From Rubellimicrobium sp. CFH 75288 (GTDB lineage: Bacteria > Pseudomonadota > Alphaproteobacteria > Rhodobacterales > Rhodobacteraceae): DNA of 64,000 bases. A model generated the notes under the pieces. That model was not told the DNA's origin and did no database searches. It saw only the letters and a program-made list of their open reading frames with translations. Below are positions 18,366 to 24,322 of the stretch, piece by piece. The position numbers and the translations under genes are program-made. How positions within the stretch are numbered: position 1 is the first letter of the stretch; every line of letters begins with the position of its first letter. The stretch is from contig NZ_WYDP01000003.1 in assembly GCF_009904055.1 (NCBI RefSeq), forward strand, positions 310,001-374,000, written 5' to 3'.

Positions 18366-18914
18366 ATGAAGGCCTATCGGGGCGCCTGGCGCCGCCGGAC
18401 GGATGGACCCCGGGTCCTGCGCGGCGGCAGCGCCACCCTGGTGACCGGCGGAGCTTGGACGGGGGCCGAGCCGACCCTCGCGGACGGCGCGGGTGGACCC
18501 GTCGGACGCATGCCCGAACCCGGCGGCGGCGCGCTGGCCCTGCGCGTCCGCTTCGGAGGCTGTCTGTGCGGTGCGGTGCGGTTCGAACTGCGCGGCGAGC
18601 CGATGCGGGTGGGGCTCTGCCACTGCGAGGATTGCCGCAAGGCATCGGGCGGGCTCGCGCTGCACTTCGCGGACTGGCCGCGGGCGGCGCTCCGCCTGAC
18701 GGGCGAGCTGCGCAGCCATGCAGGTCGCAGCTTCTGCCCCTGCTGCGGCGGACGGGTTGCGCATCTGTCGCCGGAGGTGGCGCAGATCAATCTCGGGGCG
18801 CTCGACGATCCGCCCAACGATCTGGTGCCCGATCACGAGATCTGGACCGTCCGGCGCGAGCCGTGGCTGCCTCCGGTGCTCGGCGCGCAGCAATGGCCCC
18901 GCGACCCGACCTGA
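18366..18914 (+). CDS. GFA-family (glutathione-dependent formaldehyde-activating-like) zinc protein
   Basis: A 182-residue protein whose second half is a GFA/CENP-V domain with the zinc-binding cysteine sets GGCLCGAVRF, LCHCEDCRKASGG and FCPCCGGRVA. Its enzymatic role is not established. The first about 55 residues (MKAYRGAWRRRTDG and following) are an unusual extension before the domain. The start at 18366 was chosen because GGGAGAG lies just upstream; in-frame alternatives are ATG 18351 and TTG 18330. A shorter product starting near 18510 cannot be excluded. Confidence 0.75.
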   Translation: MKAYRGAWRRRTDGPRVLRGGSATLVTGGAWTGAEPTLADGAGGPVGRMPEPGGGALALRVRFGGCLCGAVRFELRGEPMRVGLCHCEDCRKASGGLALHFADWPRAALRLTGELRSHAGRSFCPCCGGRVAHLSPEVAQINLGALDDPPNDLVPDHEIWTVRREPWLPPVLGAQQWPRDPT

Positions 18915-18995
18915 GGCTTTCCCCGGCGCATTCCGCATGTTAGGCGCGCCGCGCAAGCGCCGGGGCACGGGGCCTCGGCCGCAGGGGACGCAAGC

Positions 18996-19418
18996 ATGGC
19001 CACGGAACGCACGCTTTCCATCATCAAGCCCGACGCGACGCGCCGCAATCTGACCGGCCGGATCAACGCCAAGTTCGAGGAGGCCGGTCTGCGCATCATC
19101 GCGCAGAAGCGCATCCGCCTCACGCAGGCGCAGGCCGAGCAGTTCTATGCCGTCCACAAGGACCGGCCCTTCTTCGGCGAACTGACGGCCTTCATGGCCT
19201 CGGGCCCCGTGGTGGTGCAGGTGCTCGAGGGCGAGAACGCGGTGCTGAAGAACCGCGAGGTGATGGGGGCGACCAATCCCAAGGATGCCGCCCCCGGCAC
19301 GATCCGCGCCGAATTCGCGGAGTCGGTGGGTGAGAACAGCGTCCACGGCTCGGACGCGCCCGAAACGGCCCGGGAGGAGATCGCCTTCTTCTTCGCCGGG
19401 ATCGAACTGGTCGGCTGA
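18996..19418 (+). CDS. ndk: nucleoside diphosphate kinase
   Basis: A 140-residue protein of standard Ndk length. It transfers the gamma phosphate of ATP to nucleoside diphosphates through a phosphohistidine. Seen are [13 protein letters not shown] at the N-terminus and, near residue 117, [10 protein letters not shown], whose His is the catalytic residue. The intermediate [26 protein letters not shown] stretch is typical. It is a single housekeeping gene, 81 bp after the GFA gene. Confidence 0.97.
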   Translation: MATERTLSIIKPDATRRNLTGRINAKFEEAGLRIIAQKRIRLTQAQAEQFYAVHKDRPFFGELTAFMASGPVVVQVLEGENAVLKNREVMGATNPKDAAPGTIRAEFAESVGENSVHGSDAPETAREEIAFFFAGIELVG

Positions 19419-19437
19419 CAGCCCCGCGGGGCAGATC

Positions 19438-19917
19438 GTGGACGAGGCCGATCCCGAGGAGGAGGAGCCGGTCCCGCCGCCCCTCCACGCCTTTCCGCTG
19501 CATCTGCGGGAGGGGCGGCTCGGCTTCCTGCGGGCACTCGCCGACTACCATGGTGAGGCGGGGTTGTTTGCGGCCGTCGCCCATGTCTGGGCGTCCTTGG
19601 CCCCGCCCGAGGAGGTACGGTGCGCCGTCATGGCGCAGCGCGCGGGCTGCTCCGGCCGCGGCAAGGTGGCACTGCGCCGGGTGCTGAGACGCTTCCTCTG
19701 CGAGACGTTCGACTGTTTCGAGCGTCCGGCGCTCTGGCGGGACGTCGAGGGGATGGAGGCCATGCATGCCGCCTTTCTGGCCCACGCGGAAGCGATCGCC
19801 GCGGACATGGACGCGGTCGCGGCACGCTACGAGACGATCCTCGACGGGCGCGATCCGGCCGCTCCGCCTCCGACCGGGATCGTGGTGATCGGTCCCTGGC
19901 GCGGCAGCGGCGCCTGA
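19438..19917 (+). CDS. conserved-looking hypothetical protein
   Basis: A 159-residue protein, start taken at GTG 19438, 19 bp after ndk. It has a very acidic proline-rich N-terminus (DEADPEEEEPVPPP), then a helical domain (about 20-130) with HLREGRLGFLRALADYHGE, a short Cys-containing stretch MAQRAGCSGRG and RRFLCETFDCFERP. I do not recognise the family. No signal peptide or membrane segment is visible. No clear ribosome site precedes the GTG, so the start is uncertain; it may be translated by reinitiation after ndk. Codon use looks like a real gene. Confidence 0.55.
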   Translation: MDEADPEEEEPVPPPLHAFPLHLREGRLGFLRALADYHGEAGLFAAVAHVWASLAPPEEVRCAVMAQRAGCSGRGKVALRRVLRRFLCETFDCFERPALWRDVEGMEAMHAAFLAHAEAIAADMDAVAARYETILDGRDPAAPPPTGIVVIGPWRGSGA

Positions 19918-19971
19918 GGTCTTTCGCGTCCGCACCGGACAGGGCAGGCTGGACACGACGAGGGAGGTTCC

Positions 19972-21003
19972 ATGCAGACGTTCTTCAGCGAGGATCACCG
20001 TTACCACTTCCCGCAGGCGGAGCTGTCGGGGGGACAGTTCGTGACGCCCTACGAGCGCCCCTCGCGGGTCGAGTTCGTCCTGTCGCGCCTGAAGGAGCGC
20101 GGGCTGGGCGACATCGTGGCGCCGCCCGGGGCGGACCTGAAGCCGGCGCGGCGCATTCTCGACGAGGGGTTCCTGCGGTTCCTCGAGACCGCCTGGGACG
20201 AGTGGAAGGCGGCCGGCATGAAGGGCGAGGTGATTGCCGCGGGCATGCCCACGCGCCGGCAGCGCCACGACCGCATCCCCCGAAACATCGACGGCAAGGT
20301 GGAATACTACTGCCATGCCAGCGAGACAGCGATCACGCAGGGGACGTGGCGCGCGGCGCTGTCCTCGCTCGCCTCGGCGCAGGCGGCGCAGCGGGCGGTG
20401 GCGGGCGGCGCGCGGGCGGCCTTCGGCCTCTGCCGTCCGCCGGGGCACCATGCCACCTCGGACCAGTACGGGGGCTACTGCTTTCTCAACAACGCGGCCG
20501 TGGCGGCCGAGATGTTCCGGCTGGACGGGGCCGCGCGGGTGGCGGTGCTCGACATCGACTTTCACCACGGCAACGGGACGCAGGACATCTTCTGGCGCCG
20601 CGGCGACGTGCTCTTTGCCTCGATCCACGGGGACCCGCTCGACTCGTATCCCTATTTCGCGGGCTTTGCCGACGAGACAGGGGAGGGCGAGGGCGAGGGG
20701 TGCACCCTCAACGTGCCGCTGCCGCCGGGGACGGGGTACGGGCCGTGGTCGGCGGCGCTCGACGACCTGATCGCGCGCATCCGCGACTTCGGAGCCGAGG
20801 CGCTGGTCGTCTCGCTGGGCGTGGACGCCTACAAGGACGATCCGATCAGCTTCTTCCGGCTCGACTCGCCCGATTTCACGGATGCGGGGCGGCGGATCGG
20901 GCGGATGGGGCTGCCGACCGTGTTCCTGATGGAGGGCGGCTATGCGATCGAGCAGGTCGGCGTGAACACGGTCAACGTGCTGGAGGGTTTCCTGGATGCC
21001 TGA
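19972..21003 (+). CDS. aphA: histone-deacetylase-family acetylpolyamine amidohydrolase
   Basis: A 343-residue class II HDAC-like hydrolase. The zinc and charge-relay motifs are present: CRPPGHHA (about residue 155, tandem His), LDIDFHHGNGTQDIF (zinc ligands Asp and His), and LGVDAYKDDP (second Asp ligand). The N-terminal FFSEDHRYHFPQAELSGG is typical of bacterial acetylpolyamine amidohydrolases, which remove acetyl groups from acetylputrescine or acetylspermidine. It overlaps the next gene (N-carbamoylputrescine amidase) by 8 bp, which supports a polyamine role. GAGGGAGG precedes the ATG. Confidence 0.9.
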   Translation: MQTFFSEDHRYHFPQAELSGGQFVTPYERPSRVEFVLSRLKERGLGDIVAPPGADLKPARRILDEGFLRFLETAWDEWKAAGMKGEVIAAGMPTRRQRHDRIPRNIDGKVEYYCHASETAITQGTWRAALSSLASAQAAQRAVAGGARAAFGLCRPPGHHATSDQYGGYCFLNNAAVAAEMFRLDGAARVAVLDIDFHHGNGTQDIFWRRGDVLFASIHGDPLDSYPYFAGFADETGEGEGEGCTLNVPLPPGTGYGPWSAALDDLIARIRDFGAEALVVSLGVDAYKDDPISFFRLDSPDFTDAGRRIGRMGLPTVFLMEGGYAIEQVGVNTVNVLEGFLDA

Positions 21004-21853
21004 TCTCACGGTGGCGGCGATCCAGTTCGCCGCTGCGGCGGACCCGGCCGGGAACCTGGACACCGCCGAGCGGCTGGTGCGGAAGGCGGCTGGGGCGGGC
21101 GCGCGGCTGATCCTGCTGCAGGAACTGTTCGAGAGCCGCTACTTCTGCATCACCGAGGACCCCGCGCATCTGGCGACCGCCCGACCCTTCGAGGGCAACC
21201 CGCTGATCGCGCGGTTTGCCGCGCTGGCCGGCGAGCTGGGCGTGGTGCTTCCCATTCCCTTCTTCGAGGAAGCCGGGCAGGCGCGCTTCAACTCGGTCGC
21301 GGTGGCGGATGCGGACGGGCGCGTGCTGGGCACCTATCGCAAGGCGCATATCCCGCAGGGGCCCGGCTACGAGGAGAAGTTCTTCTTCTCGCCCGGCGAC
21401 ACGGGCTTCCGGGTCTGGGACACGGCCGCGGGGCGGATCGGCGTCGGCATCTGCTGGGACCAGTGGTTCCCCGAATCGGCGCGCGTCATGGCGCTGATGG
21501 GGGCGGAGATCCTGCTCTATCCGTCGGCGATCGGGAGCGAGCCCGAGGCGCCGGATTGGGACAGCCAGCCCCATTGGGAGACGGTGATGCGCGGCCATGC
21601 AGGCGCGAACCTGATGCCGCTGGTCGCCTCGAACCGGGTGGGGACCGAGATCCAGGGGGGGCGGACGGTGACGTTCTACGGGTCCTCCTTCGTGGCGGAC
21701 GCGACGGGCCGAATCGTCGCAAAGGGCGGCCGCGAGAGCGAGGAGATCGTCCTCGCCACGCTGGACATGGATGCGGCGGCCGAGCTGCGGCGGTCGTGGG
21801 GTCTGTTCCGCGACCGGCGGCCGGACCTGTATGGCCGGATCGGGGCGTTCTGA
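20996..21853 (+). CDS. aguB: N-carbamoylputrescine amidase
   Basis: A 285-residue nitrilase-superfamily amidase. The Glu-Lys-Cys triad is visible: Glu in LLQELFESRYFC (about residue 43), Lys in TYRKAHIPQG (about 116) and Cys in GVGICWDQWFPE (about 152). The motifs PGYEEKFFFSPGD and ASNRVGTE match AguB, which converts N-carbamoylputrescine to putrescine, CO2 and ammonia. It overlaps aphA by 8 bp and forms a two-gene polyamine operon that ends at a hairpin just before the insertion element. Confidence 0.93.
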   Translation: MPDLTVAAIQFAAAADPAGNLDTAERLVRKAAGAGARLILLQELFESRYFCITEDPAHLATARPFEGNPLIARFAALAGELGVVLPIPFFEEAGQARFNSVAVADADGRVLGTYRKAHIPQGPGYEEKFFFSPGDTGFRVWDTAAGRIGVGICWDQWFPESARVMALMGAEILLYPSAIGSEPEAPDWDSQPHWETVMRGHAGANLMPLVASNRVGTEIQGGRTVTFYGSSFVADATGRIVAKGGRESEEIVLATLDMDAAAELRRSWGLFRDRRPDLYGRIGAF

Positions 21854-21867
21854 GCGGGCGATTCTCC

Positions 21868-21902
21868 CTGTGCGGGTGGCGATGGTCCTGACACTCGCAC
21901 AG
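21868..21902 (+). terminator. hairpin after aguB, probable terminator
   Basis: CTGTGCGGGTG (21868-21878) pairs with CACTCGCACAG (21892-21902): 10 of 11 pairs around a 13-base loop. It begins 15 bp after the aguB stop. There is no T-run, so it may be a weak or Rho-assisted terminator. Confidence 0.55.
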
Positions 21903-21913
21903 AATCATTGAGA

Positions 21914-21921
21914 AAGGGTTA
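21914..21921. repeat. left copy of 8-bp target-site duplication
   Basis: AAGGGTTA directly abuts the left inverted repeat and is repeated exactly at 24220-24227. Eight base pairs is the duplication length known for IS1595-family elements. Confidence 0.9.
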
Positions 21922-21944
21922 GGCGACATTATACTTGCCGTACC
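21922..21944. repeat. left terminal inverted repeat (IRL)
   Basis: Begins GGCGAC, continues ATTATACTTG, ends CGTACC. It matches the reverse complement of 24197-24219 at 20 of 23 positions. Confidence 0.9.
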
Positions 21945-21989
21945 GCCGTCCATAGGTAGGTCAAGCCCCTTGTGCGGCCGAGCGGCGGC

Positions 21990-22163
21990 TCACTTGTCCT
22001 GGGGCTTCTTTGGCTCCAGCGCCGGGGTTAGCTTCGTCCGCAGGTTCAGCTTGCCCATCGCGCGATCAAGCGAATCAGACGATTCGTCGGCGCCCACCGC
22101 ACGCGCTGCGGCCTCAAAGCGCCTACGTTGCGCTTCTGCGGCATCAATATCCTTCTTAATCAT
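21990..22163 (-). CDS. 57-residue passenger protein, unknown function
   Basis: Starts MIKKDIDAAEAQRRRFEAAA and is highly charged and helical over residues 1-30; the tail (KLNLRTKLTPALEPKKPQDK) is basic and proline-containing. A GAGG ribosome site lies about 8 bases before ATG 22163. A longer in-frame reading (start 22286) would run into the tRNA promoter and was rejected. No signal peptide, cysteine pair or known motif is seen. It is divergent from the tRNA inside the insertion element. Short helical proteins of this kind occur in alphaproteobacteria, but I cannot assign a role; antitoxin-like or regulatory functions are only possibilities. Confidence 0.65.
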   Translation of the reverse strand: MIKKDIDAAEAQRRRFEAAARAVGADESSDSLDRAMGKLNLRTKLTPALEPKKPQDK

Positions 22164-22222
22164 TGTGAAACCTCGATATTTTCCCTTATCGACTTGATGC
22201 GAATATTGCATCGCAGCGGTCC

Positions 22223-22252
22223 TTGACGGTAACCGACCGCTCCGCCTAGGAT
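22223..22252 (+). promoter_or_regulatory. sigma70-type promoter for the tRNA / passenger transcript
   Basis: TTGACG (22223-22228), an 18-bp spacer and TAGGAT (22247-22252) place a start near 22259, about 30 bp before the tRNA. No terminator is seen between the tRNA and the next CDS, so one transcript may carry both. Confidence 0.6.
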
Positions 22253-22288
22253 TTCTTTGGGGCGGCAATGGCGCAGCCCCGAGCAAGA

Positions 22289-22376
22289 GGCCCCGTGGCG
22301 GAACTGGCAGACGCAGCGGTCTTTAAAACCGAAACCTTCGCAGGGTGTGCGGGTTCGAACCCCGCCGGGGTCACCA
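22289..22376 (+). tRNA. class II leucine-like tRNA with anticodon UUA (reads UAA stop)
   Basis: All arms fold. The acceptor stem GGCCCCG pairs with CGGGGTC (one G-U), with discriminator A73 and an encoded CCA. The D-arm GCG/CGC has a GAACTGGCAGA loop. The anticodon stem GCGGT/ACCGA has a mismatch only at 27-43. The loop is CTTTAAA with U33 and A37A38, a 16-base variable arm follows, and the T-arm is GCGGG-TTCGAAC-CCCGC. Positions 34-36 (22323-22325) read TTA, which pairs with codon UAA. An ordinary Leu(UAA) loop is CTTAAAA, so a shift to UUA makes it an ochre suppressor. LeuRS identity does not depend on the anticodon in bacteria studied, so charging with Leu is plausible (inference). It is a passenger of the insertion element. 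Confidence 0.85.
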
Positions 22377-22393
22377 GCGACCAAGGAGAGGAA

Positions 22394-22825
22394 ATGGCGA
22401 GAGAGACCAAGAACATGAAGGCCCTTCAAAGCCGTCTCGACATTGTCCGCAGGGAGATCGACCGTATCGGCCGAGAAATGGAAAAGGCCCGGGCGCAGGA
22501 GGCTCTTCTTCTGGACATGATGCGGGAAGAAAGCGGAAAGCCACCGGCGGAGGCCAGCAAGGTGCGGGCGCGTCGGTTCAACATCAAGACAACCGTCCTG
22601 GAGTTGCTCGAGCGGACTGGCGACTCGGGTCTGAACGCCGCTATCGCTGTGGACATGGCGGCGACGGAGGGCAAGGCCATCGAACGCGGATCGGTTTCGA
22701 GCGTACTCAGCCGGCTCAAGAATGATGGCGTCGTCCAGTACGACGGCAACGTGTACCGCCTCATCCAGCGCCGTTCCGATGATGGCGCTGTTGTCCATCT
22801 TCGAACCTCGGGGGTGCTGCAATGA
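22394..22825 (+). CDS. 143-residue passenger protein, coiled coil plus winged-helix-like domain
   Basis: ATG 22394 follows AAGGAGAGG, a strong ribosome site, and begins 17 bp after the tRNA. Residues 5-50 form a charged heptad-like helix (LQSRLDIVRREIDRIGREME). Residues 60-125 (TTVLELLERTGDSGLNAAIAVDMAA, RGSVSSVLSRLKNDGVVQYDGNVYRL) look like a winged helix-turn-helix with a beta hairpin, as in small DNA-binding proteins. It may regulate the element or its target, but no known family is recognised. The longer in-frame ORF from 22268 reads through the tRNA and is not the real start. Confidence 0.75.
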   Translation: MARETKNMKALQSRLDIVRREIDRIGREMEKARAQEALLLDMMREESGKPPAEASKVRARRFNIKTTVLELLERTGDSGLNAAIAVDMAATEGKAIERGSVSSVLSRLKNDGVVQYDGNVYRLIQRRSDDGAVVHLRTSGVLQ

Positions 22826-22843
22826 CGTAGACCCTCAGCAGGC

Positions 22844-22890
22844 CCCGCACCCTCAGGTGATGCCCTGGAAAAGCTTCCTGAGAGTGCGGG
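22844..22890 (+). other. long hairpin between the two plus-strand passenger genes
   Basis: CCCGCACCCTCAGG (22844-22857) pairs with CCTGAGAGTGCGGG (22877-22890), 13 of 14 positions, around a 19-base loop. No T-run follows and the ribosome site of the next CDS lies about 14 bases downstream. It could be an attenuator, a processing site or a small structured RNA. Confidence 0.6.
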
Positions 22891-22915
22891 TACATGACCA
22901 TCAAGGAGAACCCTA

Positions 22916-23056
22916 ATGGTCACCAAGCACGACGACGCCAAGGTCGTCATCTACCGGCCCTGGATCACGACCAAGGATGGTCGCAAGATTTGGGCCAAGT
23001 GGTTCGGCAAGAAGGCGTTCAGGATCGAAGTCGATCCTTACACCGAAACCACCTGA
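22916..23056 (+). CDS. 46-residue basic passenger protein
   Basis: ATG 22916 is preceded by AAGGAG with good spacing. The product (MVTKHDDAKVVIYRPWITTK then DGRKIWAKWFGKKAFRIEVD) is small, basic and beta-rich with several Trp residues. I recall a widespread alphaproteobacterial small-protein family with the pattern VIYRP-x-I-x-x-x-x-G-(K/R), Trp or Tyr, then G-x-KAF. Its function is unknown to me. A terminator follows 19 bp after the stop, so this is the last gene of the passenger transcript. Confidence 0.7.
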   Translation: MVTKHDDAKVVIYRPWITTKDGRKIWAKWFGKKAFRIEVDPYTETT

Positions 23057-23074
23057 CCCACCGGGCCAGCAGGA

Positions 23075-23097
23075 GGGGGCGGGGAACCGCCCCCTTT
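23075..23097 (+). terminator. Rho-independent terminator after the passenger genes
   Basis: GGGGGCGG (23075-23082), loop GGAA, CCGCCCCC (23087-23094), then TTT. A perfect 8-bp GC stem with a tetraloop, 19 bp after the 46-residue CDS. Confidence 0.8.
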
Positions 23098-23109
23098 CGT
23101 TATTGGGCT

Positions 23110-23150
23110 TTGGCAGACGCGACGGCGAACCGTCACCTTCGCAGGGGTTT
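23110..23150 (+). other. partial tRNA-like remnant
   Basis: TGGCAGACGC (23111-23120) and ACCTTCGCAGGG (23135-23146) repeat exactly the D-arm and variable-arm sequences of the upstream tRNA, here separated by a 14-base GACGG/CCGTC hairpin instead of an anticodon arm. No acceptor stem or T-arm is recognisable. The rest of the 23098-23249 gap holds nothing else I can name. Confidence 0.4.
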
Positions 23151-23249
23151 GACCGCCAACTCCCACGGTTCAAGATAATCGAGCCTGAGCTGCGTACCAG
23201 CTTCGGTTGAAGCGGGCGATTCCGCTGCGGGCAATGCAGCGGTTGCGCA

Positions 23250-24152
23250 CTATTGCGCGTAGGTCAGCCGCTTCCCGATCACGCCTAGCAACGCGCGCGC
23301 CGTCCGCTCACCGTCCACGACACCATTCGCCACGCGGTTGTTGTACCGGAAGTCGAACTCCGCAAGGTAGCGGTGCAGGTGCTTCTTGGCGCAGTGCTGG
23401 TAGGTGCCCTTCATGCCGCGCTTGAAGATGGAGAAGTAGCCCTCGACCGTGTTGGTGTGGTCGGTGCCGCGCGCATACTCGCCCACGCCATGCTCTACGA
23501 TGCCGTGCGCTGCGAACTCGCGGCCGACGCGGAGGTAATGGCGAGCTTCGTCGGTCATCAGATGCGCCTCGCGGGCGATGTTCTCGCGCAGGATCGGCAC
23601 CAGCGTGGCGGGCTTGAGGTCGTCCACCACCACGGAACGGGCCTGCTTCGTCTCGCGGTCCACGAGGCTCAGCACCTTCATCTTGTGATGATAGGCGCGC
23701 TTCACCTCGCGGCCCGGCTCGCGGCCGATGAACGTCTCATCTACCTCGACGGCGCCGCCGTTGCCGCCGAAGGGCGCCAGATCGCCGGAGCGCATGGCCT
23801 CGCGGATGCGATGGGACATGAACCATGCGGTCTTGAGCGTGACGCCCAGCGTCCGGTGAAGCTGATTGCTGCTGATGCCCTTCTTGGAGGAGCACATCAG
23901 GTAGATGGCCTGAACCCAGAGCGTCATCGGGACGTGACTGGCCTCGAAGATCGTGCCCACCTTGACCGTGAACGGCTTGCGGCAGGCACGGCACTTATAG
24001 GTGCCGGGGCGGGTGGACTTGCCCTTGAGCTTCGTCGCCTCGTCCACCGTGCCGCACTTGGGGCAGACCGGGCCCTGCGGCCAGAGCAGCCCTTCGACAT
24101 AAGCCAGCGCGGCTTCTTCGTCGTGAAACTCGGGACGGGACAGGACGGACAT
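23250..24152 (-). CDS. IS1595-family transposase
   Basis: A 300-residue transposase. The N-terminus has a zinc ribbon (CPKCG, about residues 34-38, and CRACRKPF, about 56-63), followed by VGTIFEASHVPMTLWVQAIYLM, typical of ISXO2-like transposases. The catalytic domain shows VEVDETFIG (first Asp), LMTDEARHYL (second Asp) and HTNTVEGYFSIFKRGMKGTYQH, which holds the third catalytic site and conserved Lys of IS1595 enzymes. The frame is intact. Start ATG 24152 was preferred to 24221, which lies outside the element. Its promoter overlaps the right inverted repeat. Confidence 0.93.
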   Translation of the reverse strand: MSVLSRPEFHDEEAALAYVEGLLWPQGPVCPKCGTVDEATKLKGKSTRPGTYKCRACRKPFTVKVGTIFEASHVPMTLWVQAIYLMCSSKKGISSNQLHRTLGVTLKTAWFMSHRIREAMRSGDLAPFGGNGGAVEVDETFIGREPGREVKRAYHHKMKVLSLVDRETKQARSVVVDDLKPATLVPILRENIAREAHLMTDEARHYLRVGREFAAHGIVEHGVGEYARGTDHTNTVEGYFSIFKRGMKGTYQHCAKKHLHRYLAEFDFRYNNRVANGVVDGERTARALLGVIGKRLTYAQ

Positions 24153-24177
24153 GGCGGCGACCTCAGTTCGTACTTGA

Positions 24178-24206
24178 CATCTAGCCCTTGCGGTTTGGTA
24201 CGTCAA
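24178..24206 (-). promoter_or_regulatory. transposase promoter, -35 inside the right inverted repeat
   Basis: On the minus strand TTGACG (24206-24201), a 17-bp spacer and TAGATG (24183-24178), about 26 bp upstream of the transposase ATG. The -35 box lies within IRR, so transposase binding to the end could repress its own synthesis (inference). Confidence 0.65.
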
Positions 24207-24219
24207 GTATAATATTGCC
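24197..24219. repeat. right terminal inverted repeat (IRR)
   Basis: Reverse complement begins GGCAAT, shares ATTATACTTG and CGTACC with IRL, and differs at three positions. Confidence 0.9.
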
Positions 24220-24227
24220 AAGGGTTA
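24220..24227. repeat. right copy of 8-bp target-site duplication
   Basis: AAGGGTTA, identical to 21914-21921, immediately outside IRR. Confidence 0.9.
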
Positions 24228-24250
24228 ACGCTGCGCGGATCGCACCGGCG

Positions 24251-24281
24251 AAAAGGCCGCCGGACGGTGCATCCAGCGGCC
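24251..24281 (-). terminator. Rho-independent terminator of the polyamine importer operon
   Basis: Read on the minus strand: GGCCGCTGGA, a 7-base loop, TCCGGCGGCC (10-bp stem with one T-G pair), then TTTT. It lies about 40 bp after the stop of the substrate-binding gene. Confidence 0.75.
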
Positions 24282-24322
24282 GGGGGCGCCAGAGGGGCGC
24301 CGGACGGCGCCCCATGCGCCCG

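Larger units (their letters stand above)
21922..24219. mobile_element. IS1595-family insertion element with a tRNA and three passenger genes
   Basis: A complete 2298-bp element bounded by 23-bp terminal inverted repeats (20 of 23 matching) and an 8-bp target duplication, AAGGGTTA. Contents in order: a 57-residue CDS (-), a promoter, a class II tRNA with anticodon UUA (+), a 143-residue CDS (+), a hairpin, a 46-residue CDS (+), a terminator, a partial tRNA-like stretch, and a 300-residue transposase (-). IS1595-family members with passenger genes are known; a tRNA passenger is not one I know of. Base composition is less GC-rich than the host. Intact ends, exact duplication and intact transposase suggest recent insertion, placed between two terminators so that no gene is broken. 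Confidence 0.9.

Noticed and set aside
13936-18369. A 1477-codon plus-strand frame across xylB, xylA and the ABC-F gene
   Set aside because: It overlaps three recognised enzymes in a wrong frame and reads as low-complexity sequence.
20996-21003. Possible frameshift or fusion between aphA and aguB
   Set aside because: Both proteins are full length with normal termini; the 8-bp overlap is an ordinary coupled junction.
22289-22376. Reading the element tRNA as selenocysteine tRNA or as ordinary Leu(UAA)
   Set aside because: tRNA-Sec has a UCA anticodon and a longer acceptor/T helix; here both stems are standard. Leu(UAA) would need CTTAAAA in the loop, but the pairing of GGT with ACC fixes the loop as CTTTAAA.
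22268-22393. An upstream extension of the 143-residue passenger gene
   Set aside because: It would translate straight through the tRNA gene, and a strong ribosome site precedes the ATG at 22394.
22894-23178. A 94-codon plus-strand frame overlapping the 46-residue gene
   Set aside because: It is out of frame with the AAGGAG-preceded gene, runs through the terminator, and is low-complexity.
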